From: Burkholderiaceae bacterium
GTDB taxonomy: Bacteria > Pseudomonadota > Gammaproteobacteria > Burkholderiales > Burkholderiaceae
DNA length: 53,059 nt
Direction of reading: 5' to 3'
Assembly (NCBI GenBank): GCA_947462685.1
Contig: CANHPL010000013.1
Location: 1-53,059, forward strand
Shown: piece after piece, positions 9,102-17,257 of the stretch
Layout: each line of letters opens with the position of its first letter
Numbering within the stretch: the stretch's first letter is position 1
Program-made: the position numbers and the translations under genes
Notes under the pieces: model-generated
The model's input: the letters and a program-made list of their open reading frames with translations, nothing else
Databases searched by the model: none
Told to the model about the DNA's origin: nothing

Positions 9102-10376
9102 CTACGTGATCCTTGTAATATCTGCTCCTAGAGCACTTAACTTGCGCTCCATGCGATCATAACCTCGGTCTAGGTGATAGATTCGCTCAATCAATGTTTC
9201 ACCACTTGCAACTAAGCCCGCAATCACCAAACTGGCGGAAGCTCTTAAATCGGTTGCCATGACATTCGCCCCAGACAGATATTCAACGCCCTCAATCATC
9301 GCAGTATTGCCTTCAATACTAATCTGCGCGCCTAAGCGATTCATTTCTTGTACATGCATAAAACGATTTTCAAAAATCGTTTCTGTTACTCGGGAACTTC
9401 CTAAAGCAATCGCGTTCAACGCCATAAACTGTGCTTGCATATCTGTCGGAAATGCTGGGTATTCTGATGTTCTAAAGCTGACCGGCATTGGACGACTTTT
9501 CATCGTTGCCTTAATCGTATTGCTACCCACTTCCATGTGTAAACCTGTTTCAGTTAATTTGGTCAGGACAGCATCTAGTGTGTCAGGCCGACAACCATGG
9601 ATGGTAATTTCACCGCCAGTGGCAGCAACTGCACACAGAAATGTCCCCGTCTCAATTCGGTCCGCAATGATCTGGTAATCCGCGCCATGGAGTTCTGGAA
9701 CACCTTCGATTTTGAGATGATCGGTACCAATCCCTGTAATTTTGGCGCCCATTTGATTAAGTAATAATGCTAGATCTGTCACCTCTGGCTCACGGGCTGC
9801 GTTTTCTAAGTGAGTAATTCCATTCGCTAAAACAGCCGCCATCATTAAATTTTCCGTTCCCGTCACGGTAATCATATCGGTCAAAATATGTGCGCCATGT
9901 AATTGATTAGCTGGCTTAGGTGCATCTGCTTGAATGTACCCATGCTGTATTTGCATATTGGCACCCATCTTTTGCATACCCTTGATATGCTGATCAACAG
10001 GTCGTGCGCCTATAGCGCATCCTCCAGGTAAGGATACGCGTGCATTGCCAAACCTTGCTAAAAGTGGTCCTAATACCAAAATAGATGCCCGCATAGTTTT
10101 GACCATCTCGTAGGTCGCTTCTGCTTTTTCAATATGCCTTGCTTGCAATTCGACAATTGATCGGTCATCTGGGTTTGGGAAATGGACTTCCACTCCCATC
10201 TGCGTTAGCAGTTTAAGCATGGTCCTAACGTCTTGCAAATCTGGAAGATTACGTAAGGTTAATTTTTCTGGGGTTAATAACGCTGCACATAGGATAGGCA
10301 ATGCAGCATTTTTAGCTCCTGCAATTGTTACATTCCCATGAAGAGCATACCCACCTCTAATTAATAACTTATCCAT
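9102..10376 (-). CDS. murA: UDP-N-acetylglucosamine 1-carboxyvinyltransferase MurA
   Basis: 424 residues, first committed enzyme of peptidoglycan precursor synthesis; it adds enolpyruvate from PEP to UDP-GlcNAc in the cytoplasm. Lys22 in [10 protein letters not shown] and the PEP/fosfomycin-reactive Cys120 in [15 protein letters not shown] are both present, so it is a normal fosfomycin-sensitive type. [11 protein letters not shown] near the C-terminus is also conserved. It lies between the ibaG gene and hisG on the minus strand, as in many proteobacteria. Confidence 0.98.
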   Translation of the reverse strand: MDKLLIRGGYALHGNVTIAGAKNAALPILCAALLTPEKLTLRNLPDLQDVRTMLKLLTQMGVEVHFPNPDDRSIVELQARHIEKAEATYEMVKTMRASILVLGPLLARFGNARVSLPGGCAIGARPVDQHIKGMQKMGANMQIQHGYIQADAPKPANQLHGAHILTDMITVTGTENLMMAAVLANGITHLENAAREPEVTDLALLLNQMGAKITGIGTDHLKIEGVPELHGADYQIIADRIETGTFLCAVAATGGEITIHGCRPDTLDAVLTKLTETGLHMEVGSNTIKATMKSRPMPVSFRTSEYPAFPTDMQAQFMALNAIALGSSRVTETIFENRFMHVQEMNRLGAQISIEGNTAMIEGVEYLSGANVMATDLRASASLVIAGLVASGETLIERIYHLDRGYDRMERKLSALGADITRIT

Positions 10377-10423
10377 ACAAATTCTCTAAAAAATAAAAAA
10401 GGTGATTCAGCTAGATGCTAGTT

Positions 10424-10452
10424 TTTATCTTGCTAAAAAACATATATAGCAA
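10424..10452 (-). promoter_or_regulatory. Possible murA promoter or ibaG terminator
   Basis: In the ibaG-murA spacer, minus strand, TTGCTA (447-452 of 10,000s) and GATAAA (10424-10429) are 17 bases apart and could be a modest promoter for murA. The same bases form a hairpin with TTGCTA/TAGCAA arms (10430-10452) immediately after the ibaG stop. The two readings compete and the sequence does not decide. Confidence 0.3.
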
Positions 10453-10453
10453 A

Positions 10454-10696
10454 CTAAGCTTTTTTCTCAAACTCTTCAGGTGTGAGTGTTTTAAACGAAA
10501 GCGCATGAATCTCTTCTTTCATTCGTTCACCCAATGCTGCATATACTTTTTGATGCCGTGCTATTGGTCTAAGCCCTTCGAACTCAGGGCTGACAATCGT
10601 AGCAAAAAAATGCTGTCCATCTCCCTCGAGGGAGATGTGAGTACATTTTAGTCCTTCAAGAATATATGATTTAATTTGTTCGGGTGTTGGATACAT
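10454..10696 (-). CDS. ibaG: BolA/IbaG family protein
   Basis: 80 residues. The BolA-like fold is recognised from HISLEGDGQHFFATIVSPEFEG and the RHQKVYAALGERMKEEIHALSFKT helix-turn stretch (about 45-70, containing the invariant His/Lys region). IbaG and its relatives bind monothiol glutaredoxins with a [2Fe-2S] cluster and are linked to acid stress and iron handling. Position beside murA and the mla genes matches ibaG of E. coli rather than bolA itself. It is 18 bases from the ABC permease gene. Confidence 0.9.
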   Translation of the reverse strand: MYPTPEQIKSYILEGLKCTHISLEGDGQHFFATIVSPEFEGLRPIARHQKVYAALGERMKEEIHALSFKTLTPEEFEKKA

Positions 10697-10714
10697 GACA
10701 GCTTCTCTCTTCCA

Positions 10715-11521
10715 TTAATGCCTTAATTTATAACCTTTTTTGAGCATGCTCAGAGCTAGCGTTGAAACGAGCGACATACATATGAGCAATACGAACAAGC
10801 TATGATACGGTGAAACATCTGAATCCCCAAAAAAACCATATCTGAAGCCATCAATCATATAAAAAAATGGGTTGAAATGCGATACGGTTAACCAAAACGG
10901 TGGTAATGAATGGATCGAGTAAAAAACCCCTGACAGCATGGTGGCCGGCATAATGATAAAGTTTTGTGAAGCAGCTAACTGATCAAATTTATCTGCCCAT
11001 ATACCTGCAATTAATCCCATCGAACCCAATAATGCGGATCCCAATAATGCAAAAATAAATATCCAAATGGGGGCTTCAAAAGGGATTTTCGCAAACCAGA
11101 TCGTAACCATAAATACGCCGAACCCAACGGATAATCCCCGAATCATCGCAGCCCCTACATAAGCAGCAAAGAACTCAATATGGGATAAAGGAGCCAACAA
11201 GACAAAAACTAAATTACCTGTAATTTTTGATTGAATCAATGATGAGGATGTATTTGCAAAGGCGTTTTGTAAAATACTCATCATTACTAAGCCTGGGATA
11301 AGAAATGCGGCATATTCATAACCATAAATTTTTGGACTACTAGCCAATACATGCCCAAAAATTAATAAATACAATACAGCAGTTAATATGGGTGCTCCCA
11401 CTGTCTGAAATGCCACACTATAAAATCGCCTTACCTCTTTACGAAATAAAGCCGGAAAGCCACTTTGGATAGTTGCTTCAGGTAATAAGTTCAACGGCAA
11501 AAGAGGTTTTACTTGCTCCAC
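10715..11521 (-). CDS. ABC-2 type exporter, permease subunit (YadH-like)
   Basis: 268 residues with six hydrophobic segments and the ABC-2 membrane family pattern, including FVLLAPLSHIEFFAAYVGAAMIRG and SGVFYSIHSLPPFWLTVSHFNPFFYMIDGFRYG (about 195-228), typical of YadH/NodJ-type permeases. It directly abuts the ATPase gene (11522), forming a two-component exporter. The substrate is not known; its constant place next to mla genes in betaproteobacteria suggests envelope function, but that is inference. Confidence 0.88.
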   Translation of the reverse strand: MEQVKPLLPLNLLPEATIQSGFPALFRKEVRRFYSVAFQTVGAPILTAVLYLLIFGHVLASSPKIYGYEYAAFLIPGLVMMSILQNAFANTSSSLIQSKITGNLVFVLLAPLSHIEFFAAYVGAAMIRGLSVGFGVFMVTIWFAKIPFEAPIWIFIFALLGSALLGSMGLIAGIWADKFDQLAASQNFIIMPATMLSGVFYSIHSLPPFWLTVSHFNPFFYMIDGFRYGFFGDSDVSPYHSLFVLLICMSLVSTLALSMLKKGYKLRH

Positions 11522-12283
11522 TTATTTAGACTCCGCCATAATTTTTACAAAAACCGCCTCTAAATCAGCCGCCCCGTCATCACCTAAGATCTTGGGTGGT
11601 AATCCAGGTGGACGATGTTTAGCAAGTAAGTTTTGTGTTGTATCGAGAGCAACAACTCGTCCTTGCTTGAGCATCGCAATCCGCCCACATAAAGATTCTG
11701 CTTCTTCAAGGTAATGTGTCGTGAGAATGATGGTATGCCCTGCTAGATTGAGTCGACTGATAAATTGCCACAACGATTGCCTTAATTCCACATCAACACC
11801 TGCTGTGGGTTCATCCAAAATAATAACGGGTGGTCGATGAACCAAAGCTTGGGCTACTAGAACGCGCCGCTTCATCCCGCCAGATAAAGAGCGCATATTG
11901 GCATTTGCTTTATTTGTTAAATCGAGATTGGCCATAATCTCGTCAATCCAGTCATCATTTTTATTCAGTCCAAAATAACCTGACTGAAAAGTCAGGGTTT
12001 CACGAACGGTAAAAAACGGGTCAAATACCAATTCTTGAGGAACAACACCTAATTGACGACGCGCCATACGAAAATCTTTTTGCACATCATGTCCCATGAC
12101 TTTAATCGACCCTGAATCAGGAGTACATAATCCAGCCATACTGGAAATTAAAGTAGTTTTACCAGCGCCATTTGGTCCTAGCAGGCCAAAGAACTCGCCT
12201 TGCTCTACCTCAAGGGAAACGCCATCTAGTGCAACTAAGTCGCCGTAACTTTTTTTTACTGCATGAATTGATAATGCAGACAT
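11522..12283 (-). CDS. ABC-2 type exporter, ATP-binding subunit (YadG-like)
   Basis: 253 residues. Walker A LLGPNGAGKTT (about 34-44), signature LSGGMKRRVLVAQAL (about 133-147), Walker B VIILDEPTAGVD (about 153-164) and the H-loop TTHYLEEAE are intact. It belongs to the YadG/NodI/CcmA-like group and pairs with the adjacent permease. Its first base overlaps the last base of the preceding STAS gene (12283), so it is read in one transcript with mlaB. Confidence 0.92.
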   Translation of the reverse strand: MSALSIHAVKKSYGDLVALDGVSLEVEQGEFFGLLGPNGAGKTTLISSMAGLCTPDSGSIKVMGHDVQKDFRMARRQLGVVPQELVFDPFFTVRETLTFQSGYFGLNKNDDWIDEIMANLDLTNKANANMRSLSGGMKRRVLVAQALVHRPPVIILDEPTAGVDVELRQSLWQFISRLNLAGHTIILTTHYLEEAESLCGRIAMLKQGRVVALDTTQNLLAKHRPPGLPPKILGDDGAADLEAVFVKIMAESK

Positions 12284-12546
12284 TAGATACCCGCTGGCTC
12301 TTTTAATTGAAGTAACTCATCCAAACCATAGACTTTTGATAAGACTTGAAGTTTATCTGGGGCATTCACAATTTGTAAATTTGGATTGATGCGCAACCAA
12401 GCTAAAAGAACCGCAATAATTGATGAATCAAATTCAACTAAAGCTGAAGCATCTACTAAGTTTTCTTGAATATTTATTTGCGTCAAACCCTTTTGGCGAA
12501 CTTCAATCGCATTTTGATGATTCACCACATTGGGCAAACGAATCAT
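12283..12546 (-). CDS. mlaB: STAS-domain protein MlaB
   Basis: 87 residues, small STAS fold. MlaB binds the MlaF ATPase and is needed for stability and activity of the MlaFEDB phospholipid transporter. The sequence is divergent; DASALVEFDSSIIAVLLAWLRINPNLQIVNAPDKLQVLSKVYGLDELL contains the STAS loop (DSS, with the usual Thr/Ser position) and C-terminal helix. Single-base overlaps with mlaC (12546) and the exporter ATPase support the operon. The call relies partly on context. Confidence 0.85.
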   Translation of the reverse strand: MIRLPNVVNHQNAIEVRQKGLTQINIQENLVDASALVEFDSSIIAVLLAWLRINPNLQIVNAPDKLQVLSKVYGLDELLQLKEPAGI

Positions 12547-13217
12547 TACTTAGCTTTCGCTAATGCCGCATTGCGGTCTTGTAAAAACTTCAGTAAGCCG
12601 TCAATGCCGTTCGCACTGATTTGGTTATTAAATTGCCCGCGATAGGCCTCTATTAACCAAGCTCCTAAAACATTTAAGTCATAGACCTTCCAAGAATCAC
12701 CACTTTTTTCTAGACGATAGTCAATCTGAATAGCATCACCCTTATTCATGACCTGAGTTTTAACAACAACTTCAATGTCAGTCGGATCCATGCGAAAAGG
12801 TTTATAGGTGACAGTTTGATCTTTTACTTGGGTCAATGCGCCCGCATAGGTGCGCAACAATAAAGTCTTGAATTCTGCAGTGATTTGCTTTTGCTGTTCA
12901 GGGGTGGCGCGGCTCCAATTTTTACCCATTGCGAGTTGCGTTGTTTTTTGGAGGTTCATGTAGGGCACAATTTTTGTTTCTACGAGTGCCATCACTTTAT
13001 TCACATTTCCGGCTTGTATATCTTTGTCTGACTTAATACTGTTCATCACATCAGAAACTAATGTTTTCACCAGGCCATCTGGAGTTAAATCAATTGGCTG
13101 GGCTAATGGAGCTTTGGTAACTAACATTGTTGCTAGCACCATCATGGCTAATATCCAATAGCGGAGTTCCAGCAAAAGCTTCGGCATAGTCATTAATTTG
13201 GCAGAAGTTTGTTTCAT
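12546..13217 (-). CDS. mlaC: Periplasmic phospholipid-binding protein MlaC
   Basis: 223 residues with an N-terminal signal/anchor (hydrophobic about 18-38, ending near APLAQ). The mature part shows the MlaC family pattern: TPEQQKQITAEFKTLLLRTYAGAL (about 104-127) and GDSWKVYDLNVLGAWLIEAYRGQFNNQIS. MlaC ferries phospholipids between MlaA in the outer membrane and MlaFEDB in the inner membrane. An inner ATG at MTMPK (residue 9) is an alternative start. Confidence 0.94.
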   Translation of the reverse strand: MKQTSAKLMTMPKLLLELRYWILAMMVLATMLVTKAPLAQPIDLTPDGLVKTLVSDVMNSIKSDKDIQAGNVNKVMALVETKIVPYMNLQKTTQLAMGKNWSRATPEQQKQITAEFKTLLLRTYAGALTQVKDQTVTYKPFRMDPTDIEVVVKTQVMNKGDAIQIDYRLEKSGDSWKVYDLNVLGAWLIEAYRGQFNNQISANGIDGLLKFLQDRNAALAKAK

Positions 13218-13270
13218 TGTTAACCTTTTTTTATAGACCTTTCATTTTAAATCTTTTTTTATATCAGCAA

Positions 13271-14053
13271 TTAACGTATGCGACTTTCTTCTTTCTCCAA
13301 CATATCTTCCAACATATTGTCATCATCAATCAGCGGAGGATTGCCATCATAAATTCGATTTCTCCTTCTTTGGATATAAGCATCACGCACAAAGGTGTAT
13401 TTATCAAAGGCCGCTTCCTCAAGTAAGTTAGAAGAATTTAAATATTTAGACCGTTGGTCAATCACCCTTACTCCAGTAATGGTATTTCTTAGGGGAATAT
13501 CGTTGATTTTTTTAATCAAGATATCAGTTTGCAAATCTGCAAACCAACCAACCGTATCTCTGACGTTGCTAGGGCCAAGTAATGGTAAGACCATATACGG
13601 TCCATCTTTAATACCCCAGACACCAAATGTTTGTCCAAAATCTTCATTGTGTTTTTCAAGGCCCGCATCGGTTGCCACATCAAAAATACCACCAATACCC
13701 ATGGTGGTATTGATGATTACCCTTGTTAAATCATCTAATGCTAACTTGGGTTTGCCTTGTAGTAATTGATTAACTGCCGTATAGACATCACCAATGTTCC
13801 CAAACACATTGGATAAACGATTCCGTATAAATTCTGGAACTATAAATTCATAAGTTTGCGTCAGCGGCTTGATCACATTCTTATCTAAACTCTCGTTAAA
13901 TGTGAAAACATTTCGGTTCGCAAGCTCCCAAGGGTCTTTTTTCGATCTAGGTTGCCCTTCGGGAATTGATGCGCAACCAACAAATAAAGTGGTAATTAAT
14001 CCTAGCATTAGGATCTGGAGATATTTTTTCCAGCGACTAGGTAATATTTCCAT
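13271..14053 (-). CDS. mlaA: Outer-membrane phospholipid-handling lipoprotein MlaA (VacJ)
   Basis: 260 residues. An N-terminal signal ends in a lipobox around FVGC (Cys about 26), followed by the VacJ signature DPWELANRNVFTFNESLDKNVIKPL (about 40-64), YEFIVPEFIRNRLSN, GIFDVATDAGLEKHNEDFGQTFGVWG and GPYMVLPLLGPSNVRD. MlaA extracts misplaced phospholipids from the outer leaflet in complex with a porin; a porin gene starts at the left edge of this window, but a link is not shown. It begins 2 bases after the mlaD stop. Confidence 0.96.
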   Translation of the reverse strand: MEILPSRWKKYLQILMLGLITTLFVGCASIPEGQPRSKKDPWELANRNVFTFNESLDKNVIKPLTQTYEFIVPEFIRNRLSNVFGNIGDVYTAVNQLLQGKPKLALDDLTRVIINTTMGIGGIFDVATDAGLEKHNEDFGQTFGVWGIKDGPYMVLPLLGPSNVRDTVGWFADLQTDILIKKINDIPLRNTITGVRVIDQRSKYLNSSNLLEEAAFDKYTFVRDAYIQRRRNRIYDGNPPLIDDDNMLEDMLEKEESRIR

Positions 14054-14055
14054 TA

Positions 14056-14529
14056 TTAATCTTTTTCTTTTCCAGCATCCGCGGCTTTGTTATATAAAAA
14101 TTGGCTGATTAAACTTTCAAGCACAATCGCCGACTGAGTTTGTGTGATTTTACTTCCCTGAGCCAACATTTGGTCATCGCCACCTGCCTCTAAACCAATA
14201 TATTGCTCTCCCAACAAGCCTGAAGTCAAAATTTTAGCCGAAGAATCTTTTGGAAAATGAAAGTTTTCTTCTAAATGTAAGGTAACCGTAGCTTGATAGG
14301 TTTTATCATCAAATTGAATAGCGGCGACCCTACCCACGACAACTCCAGCACTTTTTACTGGCGCGCGTGGCTTTAAGCCTCCAATATTGTCGAATTTTGC
14401 CGTGACGCTATAATTTTTAGCAAAACTAAATGAGCTCATATTGCCCGCTTTGAGTCCTAAAAACAAGAGCGCCACAAATCCTGTAACGACAAATAAACCA
14501 ACCCAAAAATCTAATGAATTTTTTTTCAT
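14056..14529 (-). CDS. mlaD: MCE-domain lipid transport protein MlaD
   Basis: 157 residues: one N-terminal membrane helix (about 8-28), then a single MCE domain with FDNIGGLKPRAPVKSAGVVVGRV (about 46-68) and ILTSGLLGEQYIGLEAGG (about 101-118). MlaD forms a hexameric ring in the periplasm on the MlaFE core. The C-terminal helix (QSAIVLESLISQFLYNK) forms the central hydrophobic pore in the family. It lies between mlaE (27 bases) and mlaA (2 bases). Confidence 0.97.
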   Translation of the reverse strand: MKKNSLDFWVGLFVVTGFVALLFLGLKAGNMSSFSFAKNYSVTAKFDNIGGLKPRAPVKSAGVVVGRVAAIQFDDKTYQATVTLHLEENFHFPKDSSAKILTSGLLGEQYIGLEAGGDDQMLAQGSKITQTQSAIVLESLISQFLYNKAADAGKEKD

Positions 14530-14556
14530 ATTCCAATCATTCTGATTTAAACCATC

Positions 14557-15348
14557 TTAAGTAGAAAACATGACAGCGGTTAATAAAAAATCTAAAGCTA
14601 AAACAGCTAAAGATGAAATCACTACAGTTCTAGTTGTAGCAAGAGAAACTCCCTCAGGTGTTGGCTTTGATTCATAACCTTGATATAAGGCAATAAAAGT
14701 GACCGCAATACCAAAGACCACACTTTTGATAACGCCATTACCAACATCTTTAAGAACATCAACCCCGCCCTGCATTTGTGACCAAAAAGCTCCGGAATCT
14801 ACTCCAATAAGTGGCACTCCAACCAAATAACCGCCAACAATACCCACAGCACTAAAAATAGCCGCCAATATTGGCATAGCTATCACTCCAGCCCAAAAAC
14901 GTGGCGCAATCACCCTTGCAACTGGATCAACAGCCATCATTTCCATTGCAGACAACTGTTCCCCAGCTTTCATCAAACCAATTTCAGCGGTAAGTGACGT
15001 TCCAGCTCGACCAGCAAATAAAAGTGCCGTGACGACTGGCCCGAGTTCTCTAGTTAATGAGAGCGCAACAAGCAGTCCTAAAGCTTGTTCAGACCCATAG
15101 CGATTGAGTGTGTAATACCCCTGTAATCCCAAAACAAATCCTACAAATAAGCCCGAAACCGCAATAATGACAAAGGAATAGTTACCAAGAAAAAATACTT
15201 GATCACTGACTAAACGAAAACGTTTAAGTAGCCCTATAGATCTACTAATTACAGTAATAAACATACCTGTTGCATGGCCAATGCCTGCAATATTTAACCG
15301 CACAAAACCGCCTAAACGGGTAATTCGGTCAACCAATACATTCATCAA
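14557..15348 (-). CDS. mlaE: Phospholipid ABC transporter permease MlaE
   Basis: 263 residues, multi-spanning permease of the MlaE family. Family motifs are LGNYSFVIIAVSGLFVGFVLGLQGYYTLNRYGSE (split over about 49-82), ELGPVVTALLFAGRAGTSLTAEIGLMKAGEQLSAMEMM (about 100-137) and the EQLxA coupling helix. It overlaps mlaF by 4 bases. Together with MlaF it drives lipid movement between inner membrane and MlaC. Confidence 0.97.
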   Translation of the reverse strand: MMNVLVDRITRLGGFVRLNIAGIGHATGMFITVISRSIGLLKRFRLVSDQVFFLGNYSFVIIAVSGLFVGFVLGLQGYYTLNRYGSEQALGLLVALSLTRELGPVVTALLFAGRAGTSLTAEIGLMKAGEQLSAMEMMAVDPVARVIAPRFWAGVIAMPILAAIFSAVGIVGGYLVGVPLIGVDSGAFWSQMQGGVDVLKDVGNGVIKSVVFGIAVTFIALYQGYESKPTPEGVSLATTRTVVISSLAVLALDFLLTAVMFST

Positions 15349-16172
15349 GATGCGGATCCCTTTATACCAAAATCGTCTCGCAAAGTTTTCCCCGGGTAAT
15401 GAAAAGGAACAGGGCCATCTGGCTGAGCATCAATAAATTGTCTAACGAATAAGTCCTCAGACTTCATTAATTCTGTAGGTGTGCCTTCGGCAGCAATTTT
15501 GCCATTTGCTATAAAGTAGACATAATCTGCAATGCCAAAAGTTTCTGGTACGTCATGGGTTACCAAAATACTCGTCGCTCCCAAGGCATTATTCATTTCT
15601 TTAATCAGTCTTGCAGTTACCCCTAGCGCAATTGGGTCTAATCCAGCAAAGGGCTCATCGTACATAATGAGTGGTGGATCAAGTGCTACAGCTCTAGCAA
15701 ATGCCACTCTTCTCGCCATACCCCCTGATATTTGCGATGGCATTAAATCTCTAGCATTACGTAACCCAACGGCATTGAGCTTGAGCATGACGAGATCGGT
15801 TATGGTCTCCTCATCTAATGAGGTATGTTCGCGCATGGGAAAGGCTACATTTTCAAAAACACTCATATCTGTAAATAGCGCACCAAATTGAAACAACATA
15901 CCCATTTTGCGTCGAACACGCATTAACTCTTCATTATTGAGTATGCTGACATCTTCGTTTTCAAAAAGGACTTTTCCAGAATTTGCTCTGACCTGACCGC
16001 CTAGTAAACGCAACACTGTTGTCTTCCCACACCCAGATCCGCCCATCACCGCGGTTAATTTACCCCTAGCAAATGACATGTTTAATCCTTCAAGAATTTT
16101 TCTTTCTTGAGGTGCATATGAAAACGAGACATTTTCAAGTTCGGCAATTGTAGGGCTGTTCAAAGATTGCAT
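15345..16172 (-). CDS. mlaF: Phospholipid ABC transporter ATPase MlaF
   Basis: 275 residues. Walker A GGSGCGKTT (about 44-52), signature ISGGMARRVAFARA (about 147-160), Walker B PPLIMYDEPFAGLDPIA (about 165-181) and H-loop VTHDVPE are all intact. This is the first gene of the mlaFEDACB-exporter-ibaG-murA-hisG-hisD run. Its C-terminal extension, which in E. coli wraps the neighbouring subunit, is present. No strong promoter was found in the 48-base spacer upstream; a GATAAT -10-like box lies about 10 bases before the ATG. Confidence 0.96.
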   Translation of the reverse strand: MQSLNSPTIAELENVSFSYAPQERKILEGLNMSFARGKLTAVMGGSGCGKTTVLRLLGGQVRANSGKVLFENEDVSILNNEELMRVRRKMGMLFQFGALFTDMSVFENVAFPMREHTSLDEETITDLVMLKLNAVGLRNARDLMPSQISGGMARRVAFARAVALDPPLIMYDEPFAGLDPIALGVTARLIKEMNNALGATSILVTHDVPETFGIADYVYFIANGKIAAEGTPTELMKSEDLFVRQFIDAQPDGPVPFHYPGKTLRDDFGIKGSAS

Positions 16173-16220
16173 ATGCTAATTATCATGCAATCTACATGAA
16201 AACCCTAAATTACTTGTTTT

Positions 16221-17030
16221 TTATGGCTGACTTGCCTGTAAAGCATCATCAAAAATAGCTACTGCTCTAGTCCATCCTGCGGACGCTCCACGTATTTTGT
16301 GCGGAAAACAACTGATATAAAAACCATCTGCTGGTAAAGCTTCAAGGTTATGTAATTTTTCCAGATGACAGTAGCCAATATCCCTGCCTGCTTTATGACC
16401 TTCCCAGATCAAACTTGAATCATGTGTACTTTCGAATTTTTTTTGTGTATGAACAAACGGTGCATCCCAACTCCAGCCATCAATGCCGGTTAAGCGTATG
16501 CCACGCTCCAGTAAATACATCGTTGCCTCATAACCCATGCCACATCCAGAACTCACATAATCCGCTTGTCCGTATCTTGAACCAGCGCGTGTATTTACAA
16601 CAACGATTTCTAATGGCTTTAATTCATGGTTGATTCTTTTGAGCTCTGCTTCCACATCTTTTGCTGTAACAACATAGCCATCCACAAAGTGTCTAAAGTC
16701 TAATTTCACCCCTGGTTGGAAGCACCACTCTAGTGGTACCTCATCAATCGTTTTGGATTTTTTTTGTTCACCTAGAGCTTTGTCCATGGTGCTGTGAAAA
16801 TGATAAGGTGCATCAAGATGCGTGCCATTATGCGTCGAAATCGTTGCCACTTCTACAGCCCAGCCCTCTCCATCGGGTAAATCATTTTTTTGTAAGCCCG
16901 GGAAAAAGTTAGCAATCCGCTCGACCGTATCTTGGTGGGTAAAGTACTCTATCTTAGGCTTAAAGGAAGGTGGATCGCTAAGAACATCATTTTCTAAAAA
17001 AATAGAAATATCTACAAACTTTCTTGACAT
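16221..17030 (-). CDS. Cyclase family metal-dependent hydrolase (kynurenine formamidase-like)
   Basis: 269 residues, family PF04199. The metal-binding signature HNGTHLDAPYHF (about 67-78) has the expected HxGTHxDxPxH arrangement, and a later GIDGWSWDAPF segment is also typical. Members hydrolyse amides or cyclic esters (kynurenine formamidase, isatin hydrolase and others); this one cannot be assigned a substrate, and no tryptophan-catabolic genes are nearby. It has its own promoter, so it is probably a single-gene unit placed between the mla and glt blocks. A GGAG site lies 7 bases before the ATG. Confidence 0.8.
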   Translation of the reverse strand: MSRKFVDISIFLENDVLSDPPSFKPKIEYFTHQDTVERIANFFPGLQKNDLPDGEGWAVEVATISTHNGTHLDAPYHFHSTMDKALGEQKKSKTIDEVPLEWCFQPGVKLDFRHFVDGYVVTAKDVEAELKRINHELKPLEIVVVNTRAGSRYGQADYVSSGCGMGYEATMYLLERGIRLTGIDGWSWDAPFVHTQKKFESTHDSSLIWEGHKAGRDIGYCHLEKLHNLEALPADGFYISCFPHKIRGASAGWTRAVAIFDDALQASQP

Positions 17031-17065
17031 ATCCGTCTCCGAAGTATTTTAATGATTTAACTTGT

Positions 17066-17094
17066 ATATTACTTCGAAATGAATACCTCATCAA
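17066..17094 (-). promoter_or_regulatory. Promoter of the cyclase-family gene
   Basis: Minus strand: -35 TTGATG (17089-17094), 17-base spacer, -10 TAATAT (17066-17071); predicted start near 17059 and a leader of about 28 bases. This is one of the closest matches to sigma-70 consensus in the window. Confidence 0.7.
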
Positions 17095-17149
17095 ATTTAC
17101 TGAACGGGTAATTTTATTGGTTTAAATGTAAATTGATTGCAAAATTTAC
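17094..17149. promoter_or_regulatory. Candidate operator: three AATTTAC half-sites
   Basis: AATTTAC occurs at 17094-17100 and 17143-17149, and its complement GTAAATT at 17128-17134. The last two form a 7+8+7 inverted repeat just upstream of the cyclase -35 box, and the first touches that box. The arrangement resembles an activator site with a promoter-proximal half-site, but no regulator gene is adjacent. Confidence 0.35.
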
Positions 17150-17227
17150 CGATAAGGAAATTTATGTGAATATTACCGTTTTCCATACTATGAGCAGTTA
17201 AGACTCTGAGCAGTCAGGGGTGACAAG

Positions 17228-17257
17228 AATAAATGGTTCGTTATCGAACCATTTATT
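17228..17257 (-). terminator. gltD terminator hairpin
   Basis: A perfect 13-bp stem (AATAAATGGTTCG at 17228-17240 and its complement at 17245-17257) with a TTAT loop. It begins at the last base of the gltD stop codon. There is no long T run after it; the distal arm is itself A/T-rich. Likely ends the gltBD transcript. Confidence 0.65.
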
